Assembly: GCF_000004075.3 (NCBI RefSeq)
Contig: NC_026658.2
Coordinates: 23,920,075 to 23,984,074, forward strand
Direction of reading: 5' to 3'
Origin: Cucumis sativus
Lineage: Eukaryota; Streptophyta; Magnoliopsida; Cucurbitales; Cucurbitaceae
DNA length: 64,000 nt
Below the pieces are notes generated by a model. The model saw nothing but the letters and a program-made list of their open reading frames with translations. It made no database searches and was not told where the DNA came from. Positions within the stretch are counted from its first letter, which is position 1. Each line of letters starts with the position of its first letter. The position numbers and the translations under genes were made by a program. Below, piece after piece: positions 1 through 10,880 of this stretch.

Positions 1-140
1 TTCAATATCATATCTATGTAATACAATTATATCTCAACCATTTAAGAAAATCACTTTTTAAAAAGTGCTCTAAATGGTAAAACAGCTAAAAGTGAAAATA
101 TTGTAATATCAGAGAGTTCTAATTTTGGACTGCCGTCCCA

Positions 141-188
141 TAACCCTAAAACCCTAAACCCTCTTCTTCATTGGCCGCTCTATAAATA
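141..188 (+). promoter_or_regulatory. Telo-box cluster and TATA box upstream of the acidic-tail gene
   Basis: Overlapping CCCTAAA-type telo-box repeats lie at about 141-162 and a TATAAATA box at 181-188, about 85 bases before the ATG at 270. Telo-boxes are common in plant promoters of genes for translation and organelle biogenesis. Expression of the downstream gene in dividing tissue is an inference. Confidence 0.6.
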
Positions 189-269
189 CCCATTTCTTTT
201 CCCTTCCCCTCTAAATTATTCTCCTCTACGGGTCTCTCTCCCTTCTCTTCGTTTCTTCAACCTCCTGCA

Positions 270-641
270 ATGGCTTCCAGGTTGATTCTCAAGGACATCA
301 AAGCCCCTCTCCGATTCCTTCTCCGCAATCCAGCTTCATCCGCTCCTTCTGCACAAGCCATCCAAAATCTCCTCCTCCCAATTCCAAGGCAATCTCCACC
401 CGTAGTCCTCCCCCAGGTTTGTACTCGCGATCGGCCGCAACTATCTGGGGTTCTCAATTCTATTGTTGATGGCGGATTTAGGATCGAGGTCAGAGGGCAG
501 CAGAAGCTGATGCATGACGACGACGACAATATGGAGGTCGATAGTGATTCCGAAACCGAGTTCTCTGATGAGGACGATGAATGTTATGACACCGAAGATA
601 TGGAGCCTCAAGATGATGATGATGATGATGATGAGACTTGA
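270..641 (+). CDS. Small protein with basic N-terminus and acidic C-terminal tail, unknown function
   Basis: Single-exon frame of 123 aa. The first ~45 residues lack acidic residues apart from one Asp and carry Arg, Ser and Ala, like a mitochondrial or plastid transit peptide. From about residue 81 to the end the protein is almost entirely Asp/Glu, closing with a run of seven Asp encoded by a GAT microsatellite. The ATG at 270 is the first after a good TATA box and telo-boxes, and the frame runs to a TGA at 639-641. I do not recognise the family. Acidic tails of this kind occur in histone, RNA and ribosomal-protein chaperones and in organelle proteins, but no domain is visible. The frame on the opposite strand (257-529) is its shadow. 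Being real is supported by the promoter and the skewed composition; function is unknown. Confidence 0.7.
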   Translation: MASRLILKDIKAPLRFLLRNPASSAPSAQAIQNLLLPIPRQSPPVVLPQVCTRDRPQLSGVLNSIVDGGFRIEVRGQQKLMHDDDDNMEVDSDSETEFSDEDDECYDTEDMEPQDDDDDDDET

Positions 642-1080
642 ATTGATATGTTTGATTGTTGCTGTTTGAATTTCAATTTGGTTTCATATAATCATCGTTT
701 GGTTTCGATATATCCGTGAAATTGGAAATTCCATATCCAAATTGTTGATTTTGAGTTTGAATGCAACTTTGATCATGGGTGTTCGTTTTTTTTTTTTTCC
801 TAAGAACTTTTGAGTTCACTATATCCGAAGTTTAAATACCATTTTGATCGTTTGTGTTCATTTTTGTGTAAGAAAATTTTAGTTTTTCATGTACTATTGC
901 CAATGGATTCCTATTTTAATACACCCGAAAAGTATATATCTTTTTATAATTTGACCTGAAAATCAGTCTATGTAGATGAAACTGGGAACATTGAAATTTT
1001 ACAATATATGTACAATTCTCTAATCAACGTACAATCCATGAGAAAGAAAAAAGAAATGAGAGGAAGAAGAAGAAATTAAT
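642..1080. other. Convergent intergenic region with 3' UTRs
   Basis: This is AT-rich sequence between two convergent genes, so it should hold both 3' UTRs. A T-run lies at about 788-799. No frame or RNA gene is visible. Confidence 0.5.
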
Positions 1081-1560
1081 CTAAGCTGCAACACAATTAC
1101 GGCAGATGGGGCACGTAAATTTCTTGCTAAACCAAACATCAATACACTCCGAATGAAAAAAATGATTACACTCCGGCAACGCCTGACAATTTTCTCCGAT
1201 CAAAAACTCCTCCAAACATATCGCGCATTCCTCCTCACTCCTCCTCCTCACCATTTTCTCGCTCCCAAACCTCACAGTCGGTGGCAACGGCAACTTCTCC
1301 GCCCGCTTCAACCTCCGCTCCTCCGCCATTGCCGCCTCCACGTCCTCACCGCCTCCTCCGTTTCGCCGGACGTCGAGGAACCACTGGAGGAAGCCGCTGA
1401 GGACGTGGAAGAGGAAGAGGAAGAAGAGGATTATGGAGAAGGAGAAGATAATGGAGGTTCGAATGTCTAGCGTTACGGTGTAGTGGAGGACTGGAGGAGA
1501 TGGAGATTCAGGGACCATGGTTTCCATGGGGAATAGAAGTGTGAGTAATGGATCTCCCAT
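1081..1560 (-). CDS. ATL-type RING-H2 E3 ubiquitin ligase
   Basis: Intronless, 159 aa. A hydrophobic segment at residues ~33-60 forms one transmembrane helix near the N-terminus. It is followed by a Gly-rich and charged linker and a RING-H2 domain at 112-153 with ligands C112, C115, C131, H133, H136, C139, C150 and C153. The spacing C-x2-C-x15-C-x-H-x2-H-x2-C-x10-C-x2-C and Trp143 match plant RING-H2 fingers. Proteins of the ATL family are membrane-anchored E3 ligases, often induced in defence or hormone responses, that recruit E2 enzymes through the RING. The usual GLD motif before the RING is not obvious, so this is an ATL-like rather than a canonical ATL member. The gene lacks introns, as most ATL genes do. 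A TATAAA lies on the minus strand at 1662-1667, about 100 bases upstream of the start. Confidence 0.88.
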   Translation of the reverse strand: MGDPLLTLLFPMETMVPESPSPPVLHYTVTLDIRTSIIFSFSIILFFLFLFHVLSGFLQWFLDVRRNGGGGEDVEAAMAEERRLKRAEKLPLPPTVRFGSEKMVRRRSEEECAICLEEFLIGENCQALPECNHFFHSECIDVWFSKKFTCPICRNCVAA

Positions 1561-1661
1561 TGTTGTGAAGCTTTTTAAGTTTCTTTGTAGAGGCTATGGA
1601 GGATGGTGAAGAAGATGGTGGAGAAGGAGAATAGAGGAATTAGAGATTTGGAGATGGTCAG

Positions 1662-1667
1662 TTTATA
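1662..1667 (-). promoter_or_regulatory. TATA box of the RING-H2 gene
   Basis: TATAAA reads on the minus strand about 100 bases upstream of the ATG, at a sensible distance for a short 5' UTR. Confidence 0.5.
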
Positions 1668-2461
1668 AAGCGTTTCCCTAAAAGAAGTGTTTGGAATTTC
1701 TCAACCAATCATATCTAAATAGTTTTAAAAACAAATTGATTGGATAATTTCTAAATAAGTTTACTATTTACATCATTTAATGTCGATAAGATTATTCCTC
1801 TTTTGGGTTAGTTGTCATCTTAATCCATCCATTCTTCTTACTCTGAGTTCATACTTTCTGCCCAAATTTCATTACAAGCTTAATAATGTATAATCTACAA
1901 AAGTCTAAATCTAATATTATTATCATGTTGTTGTGAAAATTTTAAATGGTAATTAACTTTGTATGTATGATAGCAGAAATTTGTATCTTTTCAAATTTAT
2001 TATTTTGTTAACATTAACTAAATTGGAATGACTTTATTTAGATAAAACTATATCATAAATATAAAACGTTTGTAATTGTTGAACTTCACCACTTCATCAA
2101 ACAAATTTTGGCTGGGAAAGAACTGTAACTTTTTAAAATATATTTTATAATTAACGTCATCTTATAAATTTTGGGAAAAAAAAACTACATTTTAATTGTT
2201 GACACATTAACTATATAATTTTTACATTATTATTAGAGATTTTTCAAAAATAGGAAAAAGAAAAAGTAGTAAATATTTTATGAATTTGTGTGGATAATTT
2301 TTAGTTTTAATAATAAAAGTGACAATTAGTTTCTAAATGGGAATCGGTAACGGTGGAAGAGAACTCAAAATCAAAGGGACTGCTAAAAGCCCTAAAAATC
2401 AAAATTTTCTAAAACCCTTACCTTTGCATATCTCCTACTCGTCGCCCTTCAATTCAATTCA
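1668..2461. other. Divergent intergenic region
   Basis: AT-rich spacer between the divergently transcribed RING-H2 gene and the nucleotidyltransferase gene. It must hold both promoters. Immediately before the ATG at 2462 lies a C-rich leader (about 2400-2461). No further gene is visible. Confidence 0.5.
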
Positions 2462-5400
2462 ATGGAGGCAGAGGAGGCTGTTCAACACTATCTTTACGAT
2501 ACCCTAAGCCCACTTTCCTTCTCCGCCATCACAACCACCACAACCGGGGACCAACTGTCGTCGCCCGATGTTGACCTTGAGCCCTACTCTGTTTTCCGCA
2601 ACGAGATCTCTCTCTCCACCCCCGACTGTGCTCCGGCTGAGACTGCAGCAACCGAGTTTTTTGCCCTTGATGTAGCTGCCGACAAGGGGGAAGAAAATTC
2701 GGGGATTTGTTCTTCTCCTTTGCCTGTTACTTCGGCTTTGGAAACTGAGCCTAGGACGCCGGAGTGTGAGGATCAGTCGAGGCTTGAAAGTGGGTGGTTC
2801 CGTGGCAATAGTGGACTCAAGAGTCCTATGCTACAGTTGCATAAAGGTAATTGAATTTGTGTTAACTGTGTTTCTCCGACTGTTCTACGTGCTATCCGAA
2901 GTGGTTTCGATGTAGAAGTTTATTTCAAACGGTTTCTCACGTAGCTGAATTATCTCCTTGACGATTAGAACGTGGGTCTGTATTTTTGTTTTATTTTAAC
3001 TTTTCATTGTTTTCAATGGACCGGCGATTAACTACCTCGGCAGTCTCTTGTTTGGTTATTGGGCTTCCTGGTTCTAAAAACTGTCCTTAATTGTTTCTTT
3101 ATCATGCACATTGCCGATTCTTTTACTTAAACTTGGTGAAACATACTTGGTAACTATTGAACTTGGAACAATCAAGCCATGTCATTGTTTCAGATCACTC
3201 CATAAAATATTCTAATATTGTTTATATCATTAAATTCATAACTTTGTTTATATGCAGAAATAGTTGATTTTTGTGAGTTTCTATCTCCAACTGAAGAAGA
3301 ACGCGTTGCACGTGATAGTGCAGTAGAAAGGGTTTTTAGTGTTGTCAAACATATATGGCCTCACTGTAAGGTATGATTGGTCCCTGCTCTAATCTTGTGG
3401 CCTCTGTTCGTGCCTAAGAGAACAGCATTATGTATTTATTTATTTATTCTTCTGGTTTTTCTAGGTTGAAGTTTTTGGATCGTTTCAGACAGGGCTTTAT
3501 CTTCCAACCAGTGACATTGATGTGAGTTTCCGGATCCATGTATTAACATGTTTCATGATTTTCAACTCTTATTAGAAGATGCTATACTACTATCTGTGTG
3601 TGTTGGTGGTTGGTATTGGTACTCATTGGAGCATTGGAAAGAAATTACCGTGAGAGAAGAGTAGGGGAGAGTAATTTTCTTGATATGTTTCAGAGTGGTC
3701 TGTGGTGTTGGGAAGGGAATCTGCCCTAGAATACCAATATTACATTCAAGTCACTGACAAGGTTGATCCGTAATAGAGTTAAGACTAAAATCAGAGCCAG
3801 CTGCATGGTTATATGGTGTATTTGGGAGCAATTCTATTTCATTTCTTTTCTTCATCATGCTTCTTCTTCTTTGAGTGTTAAGTACAACAACTATTTCTAT
3901 GACACTGGCTATAAAAAAGGTAAGAAATATGGAATATGTAGTTCGGGTACATTGCATACAAACAGTTGGTGGGTGATGACAAATTTAATATAATATCCAA
4001 CACTCCCCCTCACTTGTGGACATGAAATATCAAGAAATATCCAACAAGTGGAAGCCAAAATATTAATGGGGAAAGAAACAAATAAATGCACGGGCTTGAA
4101 TATAGGATCTTCTTGGACCAGCTGCCTGCTTTGATACTATCTTAAATCACTGATTGACCCAAAAGCTTAAGTTGGTGGGTGGTTGACTAATTTAATATAA
4201 TATCTAAGAGTTAGTCCTGAAGTCAATGTGAATCTTTGATAGTTTGGTCTTCATCGTACATTTGTCTAGACTACTACATTTGACTCTGAAATTTAGGATC
4301 TACGATTTCATCTTTAGTGGAATGATGAAAACTTTTGTATGTAATTGGACCATCCTCTTCTTATTTTTCTCTTTTCTATGGATTGACTAGAAAAAATAAT
4401 TATCATATGGAACTAAGTGGTATGTCTTATTGGATACAAACTAATTTTTACATCATCAGTAAATTCTTGATTCTAATTTTTAATTATTTTTTTGTAGGTT
4501 GTTATTCTGGGTTCAGGCATCCCAAAACCACAACTTGGTTTGCAAGCTCTTTCCAGGGCTTTATCGCAAAAGGGAATAGCAAAAAAGATTCAGGTATCTT
4601 TTAGTGATATTTTTTGTTTTGGTCATGGTTTGATCAGGATCTTCATTGACTTTACTCTCCAAATCTCCTATGTTATCATTTGAGCAGGTTATTGGAAAGG
4701 CTCGTGTGCCAATAATTAAGTTTATTGAAAAGCAAAGTGGCATATCTTTTGATATAAGGTATAATGTTAATTTTTTGAATTACTATTGAAATTTACGAAT
4801 TTGTTTAAAGAAAAAGAGAGATCTTGCTGCAAAGTAAAATAAAATGTGTACTTAAAACAAGATTTGCTTAAGAAAACATTAAGAAAATTCTGTAGTTCCC
4901 CCTCTTCCCAGAAAAATACAGCTGCTGAAAGTGATTAAGAGAATTAACATCTTATCTCTTGCTCAACAGTTTTGACGTGCAGAATGGACCAAAGGCTGCT
5001 GATTTTATAAAGGTGTGTTGCTGTACTCCCTTAAAATTATGGAATTTGATTGCACGTGATTAAATAAGTTTGGGCTTGAATACTCAAATTAAATCTTTAC
5101 TTTCAATTTTCTTATTGTTTGATTGATTTTCTTTTTGAATTATATCCTCGTAGAAAAGTGGGATGGAATATGCATCCGTATAGTTGATTAGAATCTTGGA
5201 TTGGAATATTTTGCACAAAAACGAATGTTCACTTCCCTATTGTTCAACGGCTTTGAAACGTATGGTTTATCTCTTATTGCTAATGCTTTTCTGCTTGCAG
5301 GGTGCAGTCAGCAAGTGGCCTCCTCTGCGTCCTTTGTGTTTGATCTTAAAAGTGTTTTTGCAGCAGAGAGAACTGAATGAGGTCTGTTTTTGCTGTGGTT

Positions 5401-7827
5401 TGCGGATTGGAACTCTTATTGTAGTTATCATATGGTGTGTATTAGTCCATCCGTTACCTTGAATTTTTTTGTGTCTAATTCAAGTTTCCTGTAAGGTGTG
5501 CAGGTATATTCTGGTGGACTAGGTTCGTATGCACTTCTTACCATGCTTATGGCAATGTTGCAGGTTAGTATATATTAGCCTCACATTCTGACTTTATAGG
5601 TCATTTTTTTCTACCACAGAACATACGTAACATCTTTTGTCCTTAAATGAAAAAAATCAGAGTAGAAATTAGGTGAAGTGAGAAATATGTTTGCCGATCT
5701 TTCTTCAGAATACTGTTATCATCTTACAGGAAGAGCATTTGGTGTAACAATAATAAGCCACATTCGTTCAGTGATAGTTTACAGTCAGCCATTTTCCTTT
5801 TAATCTTATCTGATCATATTCTTTAATTTTCTTTCAATTATTGTAGAGTATCAATGTGCCGCCCTCTTCTCTTGAACACAATCTTGGAGTCCTTTTGGTA
5901 TGTTTTTCAATTTCTCTTTCTGAAGTACCCACTTGCATTTATTGTGAAATGTATTTACACAGAGGTGAAATAGTGCGATAATTGTTTTATTTTCTGAGTT
6001 TCAATAGTTTAGCTATTGCTGCGATTAGTATTATTGGTATATATCCTTTTAGCCAGCTACTATCCCATTCATCATATATCAATTTATAGAAGTTAGCCAC
6101 TAAGACTACTCTTTTCTTCTTTTTTAATTACCCTTCTACTGGTAGGGTACTTCTTCCTGTCTTCAGTCTTTCCTTTGCAATATATTCTTTTTTTTCTTTT
6201 CTGCATACTTAGGGAGAGATTGTGCTCTAGTATCTGCATCTTTTCCTAAACTGAAGAGGAGAAGGATTCCTTTATTTTATATTATCTTAATTTTGGAAAA
6301 CAGGTACATTTCTTTGATTTTTATGGTCGCAAATTGAATACATCTGATGTTGGTGTATCGTGCAATGCGGGAGGCATTTTTTTCTCGAAGAGTTACAGAG
6401 GGTAAAACATATAAAAAATAATATGATGAATTAACAGTCCATTCTCATTTTTAGTCATCACATTTCACTTGCTATATTTGGCCTCTCCCTGAGTTATTAT
6501 TTTATTTGGCACCATTGCAGATTCATGACCAAAGGACGCCCATGTCTTCTTTCCATTGAGGATCCTCAGGTTTATTTTCTAGTTCCAACATACTACCAGT
6601 CAGGTTGAATGGGCAGTTTGTGTACTATTATTGTAGAATATAGCATCTCAACTCCCTTCTATTGCAGTTTAACTTGTGGACCAAAGGATTTCTAATCTGC
6701 TGAGCTATATGTAAATATTTGGAATTTTAGATACCTAGATTTAGATAGGGCTAAGGGTAGTTAGTCACATAAGGCAGTTAGATGGTTATAAATAGGAAGT
6801 TGGGGAAGGAAGAAAGGGGGGGAGATTTTGGTGAGATATTGGGCTGCAACATTCCTTGAAAGAGAGGAAGGGCAGAGGGTTAGGGTTCTTTTACTTGTTT
6901 GCTATTTTACTTCTTTTTTATTGTAATTTCTGTTTGAGATATTAATAAAATAGAAACACTATATCAGTGTTCTATCATAGGTCTTAGAGAATTTACAAAT
7001 GAACATTGTCTTTAGTTTCTCAGCCTCAATATGAATTGCATGTTGAATGCATCTTCAGATTGTTTTGATTTTTCTTTTAATCTTTAAATTGATAAGTTAA
7101 CCATTGAGCATTCCTTGCATTAAGTAATGTAGAAGGCTTGGAGATATTGTTCTCCAGTTTCTTCTTGTCAGTTCTTTCTCTGATGTGATTTATTGATATT
7201 TTCCAGGCGCCTGATAATGACATCGGCAAGAATTCTTTCAATTACTTCCAGGTTTGTTTACCAATGATGTGTTTCTACAGTCTGTTACGCCCCACTCCGT
7301 CTTTGTTTCTGATATCTATAACTTATCTCTCATGGTCACAGATAAGATCTGCATTTGCAATGGCCTATTCAATCTTGACAAATGTCAAGACCGTTCTCGG
7401 GCTAGGTCCAAACCGGAGTATTCTTGGAACAATAATCAGACCTGATCCGGTCTTGCTGAAACGAAAAGGTGGCAGACATGGAGAAGTGACCTTTAATTCT
7501 TTACTGCCTGGAGCAGGAGAACCTGTACAACAACCAGAGTATGGGGATGATCAAGAGATGCTGTGTAATTGGCAGTTTGGTGATGAGGAGCCATTGCCTC
7601 GAGGGAACGATACACCTGAAAATGTTGGTACACCTTCCTCTAAAAAACAGAGAAAAACTCGCGAGAAGTCCCGAAAGAAGGAAAAAGAAAGCCATTCGAG
7701 TAAGCGCAGGCATGAAGACAATGGATCCAGAAAAGAGCAGAGTTCAAAAAAGAAACGATTGAGACAGAATGACAGTGATGCCAATGGTTTGTGGAATGCT
7801 GGCAGAAGGTCTATTTGGAGTCGATAA
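2462..7827 (+). CDS. TRL: TRF4/5-like non-canonical poly(A)/nucleotidyltransferase, 13 exons, 544 aa
   Basis: Exons: 2462-2846, 3258-3370, 3465-3521, 4498-4593, 4688-4758, 4970-5012, 5301-5381, 5504-5563, 5847-5897, 6304-6401, 6521-6569, 7207-7251, 7342-7827. All introns are GT-AG and the sum is 545 codons including the stop. The nucleotidyltransferase core has the GS motif (G171-S172) and metal-binding D183 and D185 in the segment TSDIDVVI, with the third Asp near D239. The PAP-associated domain lies at ~305-370 and includes VHFFDFYG. A Lys/Arg-rich tail (~490-535) looks like a nuclear/nucleolar signal. In yeast, Trf4/5 adds short A-tails that mark RNAs for the nuclear exosome; the Arabidopsis relative TRL tails rRNA maturation by-products. 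Assignment to the family is firm; the exact orthologue and symbol are inferred. The N-terminal ~130 residues are Ser/Thr/Glu-rich and poorly defined. Confidence 0.9.
3964..4206 (+). repeat. Repeat insertion in intron 3, bounded by ~36-bp imperfect direct repeats
   Basis: Two similar stretches starting AGTTGGTGGGTG lie at 3964-3999 and 4170-4206. Between them is a block containing ACTCCCCCTCACTTG and TTTGATACTATCTTAAATCAC. I recall this wording from a widespread dispersed repeat in dicot genomes, probably LTR-derived. A related, more diverged block is in the last intron of the choline transporter gene. No coding capacity is seen. Confidence 0.5.
6695..6980 (+). mobile_element. LTR-like remnant in intron 11 of the nucleotidyltransferase gene
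   Basis: A GC-richer block inside an AT-rich intron has its own TATAAATA (6787-6794). About 150 bases on comes AATAAA (6944-6949), then CACTATATCAGTGTTCTATCA. This order of promoter, leader and polyadenylation signal is that of a short Copia-type LTR. No internal retrotransposon sequence and no clear target-site duplication were found, so a solo or degraded LTR is most likely. Confidence 0.45.
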
Positions 7828-8967
7828 TCCATGCAGGGTCTGACCAGTCCATCGAACTTGTGATCTCCACAAGATTGATCATTTTTGGATTGACTAACAC
7901 TTGGCTCAAACTTGTACGGCAGGGTAAATTCTCAACTAACAGTATTACTACAGGAAAGAGATATTTATGCTGGCCATCTGCAGCTGATGAGATGGTCTCT
8001 GCGACTGTTGTTGGAGCTTGTACGTTTAGACACAATACTCAACCTGGAGGTGGAGTGGCCTTGTTCGGGTAAAATTTTTGACAATATTCATTTATGATCA
8101 TTCAATATTTTATCATTCCTAGTGTCTGTTTTCGTTTCATATGTATCTCTAGAAGTATAAAGAAATCAGTGATTTGTTATGTATCCTCTAGTGATAGTAA
8201 TAAATCATTCTTACTCCATTTTGTTCAAAGACATGGAAAAACTACCATGTATTGTAAGGTCAATCAAGTGTTTACGAGGCTAATCAAAATGAGTCTGCCC
8301 ACTTAGCCATGTTCAATGCCATTGAATCTCTCATTGCTTCCCTCCACTTTTATAAGCCACAGGGAAGTTTTCTGCATTATTGTAGCATGGAGTTTTTTTA
8401 AATACCTTGTATTGAAGTTGGACCTGTAAATTATATAGAATACCCCCAAGCTTTGGGTAGGTTTCAGTATTGGAATCTGAAAATCTGAATCAGGACAAAA
8501 GGGCTAACAAAAGCATAACAGATGGTTAGTTTTTGCAAGGAAAGAAGCATAAGATACATCATATTTTATATAAAAAAAGGTTGGATTGTTTCTTTTCCAA
8601 AACACTAGAAATGGAAAAGAATGGTGAGACATGGAATAGAAATATGGACATCACCAGCTTTTACCCACGTTTCGAACGTTTAAATTGATAGCAACTCTTG
8701 GAACACGTGCTGAGGATCCCTATAGCTTAAAAATAAATTTGACACCTTATAAGTTTATTAATTTACTTGCAAGAAAATTGATTAAATATTAATTATATTT
8801 TACTGAATGGATATTAAGTTAGAAATTCATTGCTTCAAGGATAACAGGTGATATATTGCATGAAGTGTGACGATGATTCATTCTTGATATTATGATAGCC
8901 ATGGTCTTTAGTTCTATATATTATAATACACAATTTCTAGTAAACCTAGTGAAAACACCATGCAATC

Positions 8968-9070
8968 AAGGTAAATACACTTAATTTGCAAACAAATGAA
9001 TGCAAATTTTCATTGCATAAAGGTAAATACACTTACTTTGCAAACAAACGAATGCAAATTTTCATTGCAT
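8968..9070. repeat. 52-bp tandem duplication
   Basis: Two near-identical units (8968-9019 and 9020-9070) each start AAGGTAAATACACTTA and end TTTTCATTGCAT. They differ at few positions, so the duplication is recent. Confidence 0.85.
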
Positions 9071-9347
9071 AAAGAGATATATAGTTTTGGTGTTGTGAGG
9101 AATATGATATTTTTGTTAAGGATTGGGAGAGCAATTGGTAGGAAGCTTCTTCTTGTTCAATTGGTCCTTGAAATTTATGCTCATGAACTCCAATCATGAA
9201 CATGTGGGACTCCAAGCTAATGAATTTAGGAAACTTCCAAGAAACTAAACCTCAAGCGATGTCTCAATCATTGCTCAAAAGAAAAATCAAAAAAAAAAAA
9301 AAACAAAGAGTGTAGGTATTTATCTAACGGTTTTTATTTTCATTTTA

Positions 9348-9555
9348 TGAATGACCGTGAAAAATAATCTTTAGTTGTAAAAATTTCCATAAACTGAATT
9401 TAACGTGTCACGCTTGTTGCAAGTTAGTATTCATAAATATTATTTTTTTGAATGACGGTGAAAAATAACTTTTAGTTGTAAACTTTTTTATAAACTATCA
9501 ATTTAACATGTGCCACACTCCTTACAAGTTAGTATTCATATATATTATTTTGATA
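9348..9555. repeat. ~101-bp imperfect tandem duplication
   Basis: Units at about 9348-9448 and 9449-9555 share TGAATGACSGTGAAAAATAA, TTTAGTTGTAAA and AAGTTAGTATTCATA in the same order. Several substitutions and small gaps separate them. Confidence 0.75.
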
Positions 9556-9889
9556 TACAGTAAACAAGAAATGGAGGTAGTTTGATTTTTAAAAACAACA
9601 ACAATAAATAACAGGTGAGATCTAAATTATATTTACACTGCTCTCATATATATATATATACATTATTATGAAGAGACCATAACAATAATAATAATTTTAA
9701 ATATCAAAATGCATTATTGGTCTTTTTAGTTTGGGGGGTTTGGGAAAAGGAAGGTGTTAAATGGTCCATAAAGTCCCTACAATAATTAGTTTGTTCTTGA
9801 TTTGACAACTTATATATAATTAACTATGAATTATTTTTCAAATCTCTAGAGAGAAAAATACTTTTAACATTAATACTCAAGTGTGCACC

Positions 9890-10110
9890 GTATTTAAAAA
9901 ATATTGATAAAGTTATCATTTACTGCAATTGACAAAACTTTTATTGACAATATAATCTATCAATAACAAATATTGATAGTTTAATATTAATTTTGCTATA
10001 TTTATCGTAATTTGTATTATGTTATATTTATAATTATTATTAGCCTTATTGCTATACTTATAACTCATCTAGAACTTTGGTAGAATTTGTCTGCTATCTT
10101 CCCTCATTGT
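9890..10110. repeat. Diverged copy of an AT-rich repeat with CTATCA/TGATAG motifs
   Basis: The block contains ATTGATAAAG, AATCTATCAATAAC, ATTGATAGTT and TTTTGCTATATTTATC, the same vocabulary as blocks near 51.4 and 61.6 kb. It is assigned by motif content only. Confidence 0.4.
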
Positions 10111-10206
10111 TTATTGTAATAGTTTTTGAAAAATTAAAATTCTATATGTAGGTTGTTTTGGACGATTACATCGAGATTCTATAGATTTTTTCAAATATTT
10201 TTAAAT

Positions 10207-10311
10207 TTTACAAAAATATTGTATTAAATGTTGATGTGAGAATTTGAACACGAGACCTCTAGTCCATAGAAACATACGGGTATCAGTTGAGCTAAGTTTA
10301 TGTTAGCAAAA
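10207..10311 (+). repeat. Dispersed repeat, copy 1
   Basis: About 105 bases align with 37903-38008 over their whole length, including TTGAACAYGRGAYCTCT and CAGTTGAGCTAAG. Both copies are in the same orientation. The element is short and non-coding; a tRNA-derived SINE-like origin is possible but no A/B boxes could be assigned with confidence. Confidence 0.6.
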
Positions 10312-10539
10312 TAGTTCGATGAAATTTAGTTATTTTACCACGCACTATATCTAATTTTTAGATTGAATAAGATTTTGATAAAATACTTGATAAAGATAGC
10401 GAATTAGTATGAGATTAGATGTGGAGAAGTCTAAAACAATCAATAAATAAAAAGAAAAGAAAAAGGAAAACCAAATTTTATTTGTGACCATTTTATTCTT
10501 TGAGAATGATGGAAACGTCAATCATATATTATTTTTAAC

Positions 10540-10880
10540 TCAAAAGCTGACACGACATCGGAAATCGAAACACGTAGGTCTCACGCTCCTCCCATGGATA
10601 ATATCAAATGTGGATTAAGTTTCGTATAATGACGTGTCGCCTTATCACTAAAATAAACCCAAATTAAAATAAAATAACCTTTTCATCCCGTCAAGTCACC
10701 GTCATCCTCCTACGTTAAGCCCACTTAAGTTACTGGGGGCCCATTGCTCAACTCAAAGTCTCTCACAACCACCTTCACTTCTTTTTTTATTATTATTTTC
10801 ATTTCAACGCCGCTTCCCCCTTCCACCGCCGCCGCCCACGGCCACCCTTTCGCCGCCATAGGTCGGTGTATTATTTCTTC
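10540..10880. promoter_or_regulatory. Orphan GC-rich promoter-like block
   Basis: Within a very AT-rich region this block holds ACGT-core elements (AACACGTAG near 10570, GACGTGTCG near 10632), a GGGCCCAT site-II-like element near 10737 and a run of CCGCC units (10807-10857). This looks like a promoter and transcribed leader, yet no long frame follows on the plus strand. A 44-codon frame with many Gly, Ala and Trp at its start reads on the minus strand at 10725-10859. Whether this is a promoter of a non-coding RNA, an upstream promoter of the RMA gene, or a small protein gene cannot be settled here. Confidence 0.35.

Noticed and set aside
1153-1470. 105-codon plus-strand frame opposite the RING-H2 gene
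   Set aside because: Antisense shadow; the minus frame has a transmembrane helix and a perfect RING-H2.
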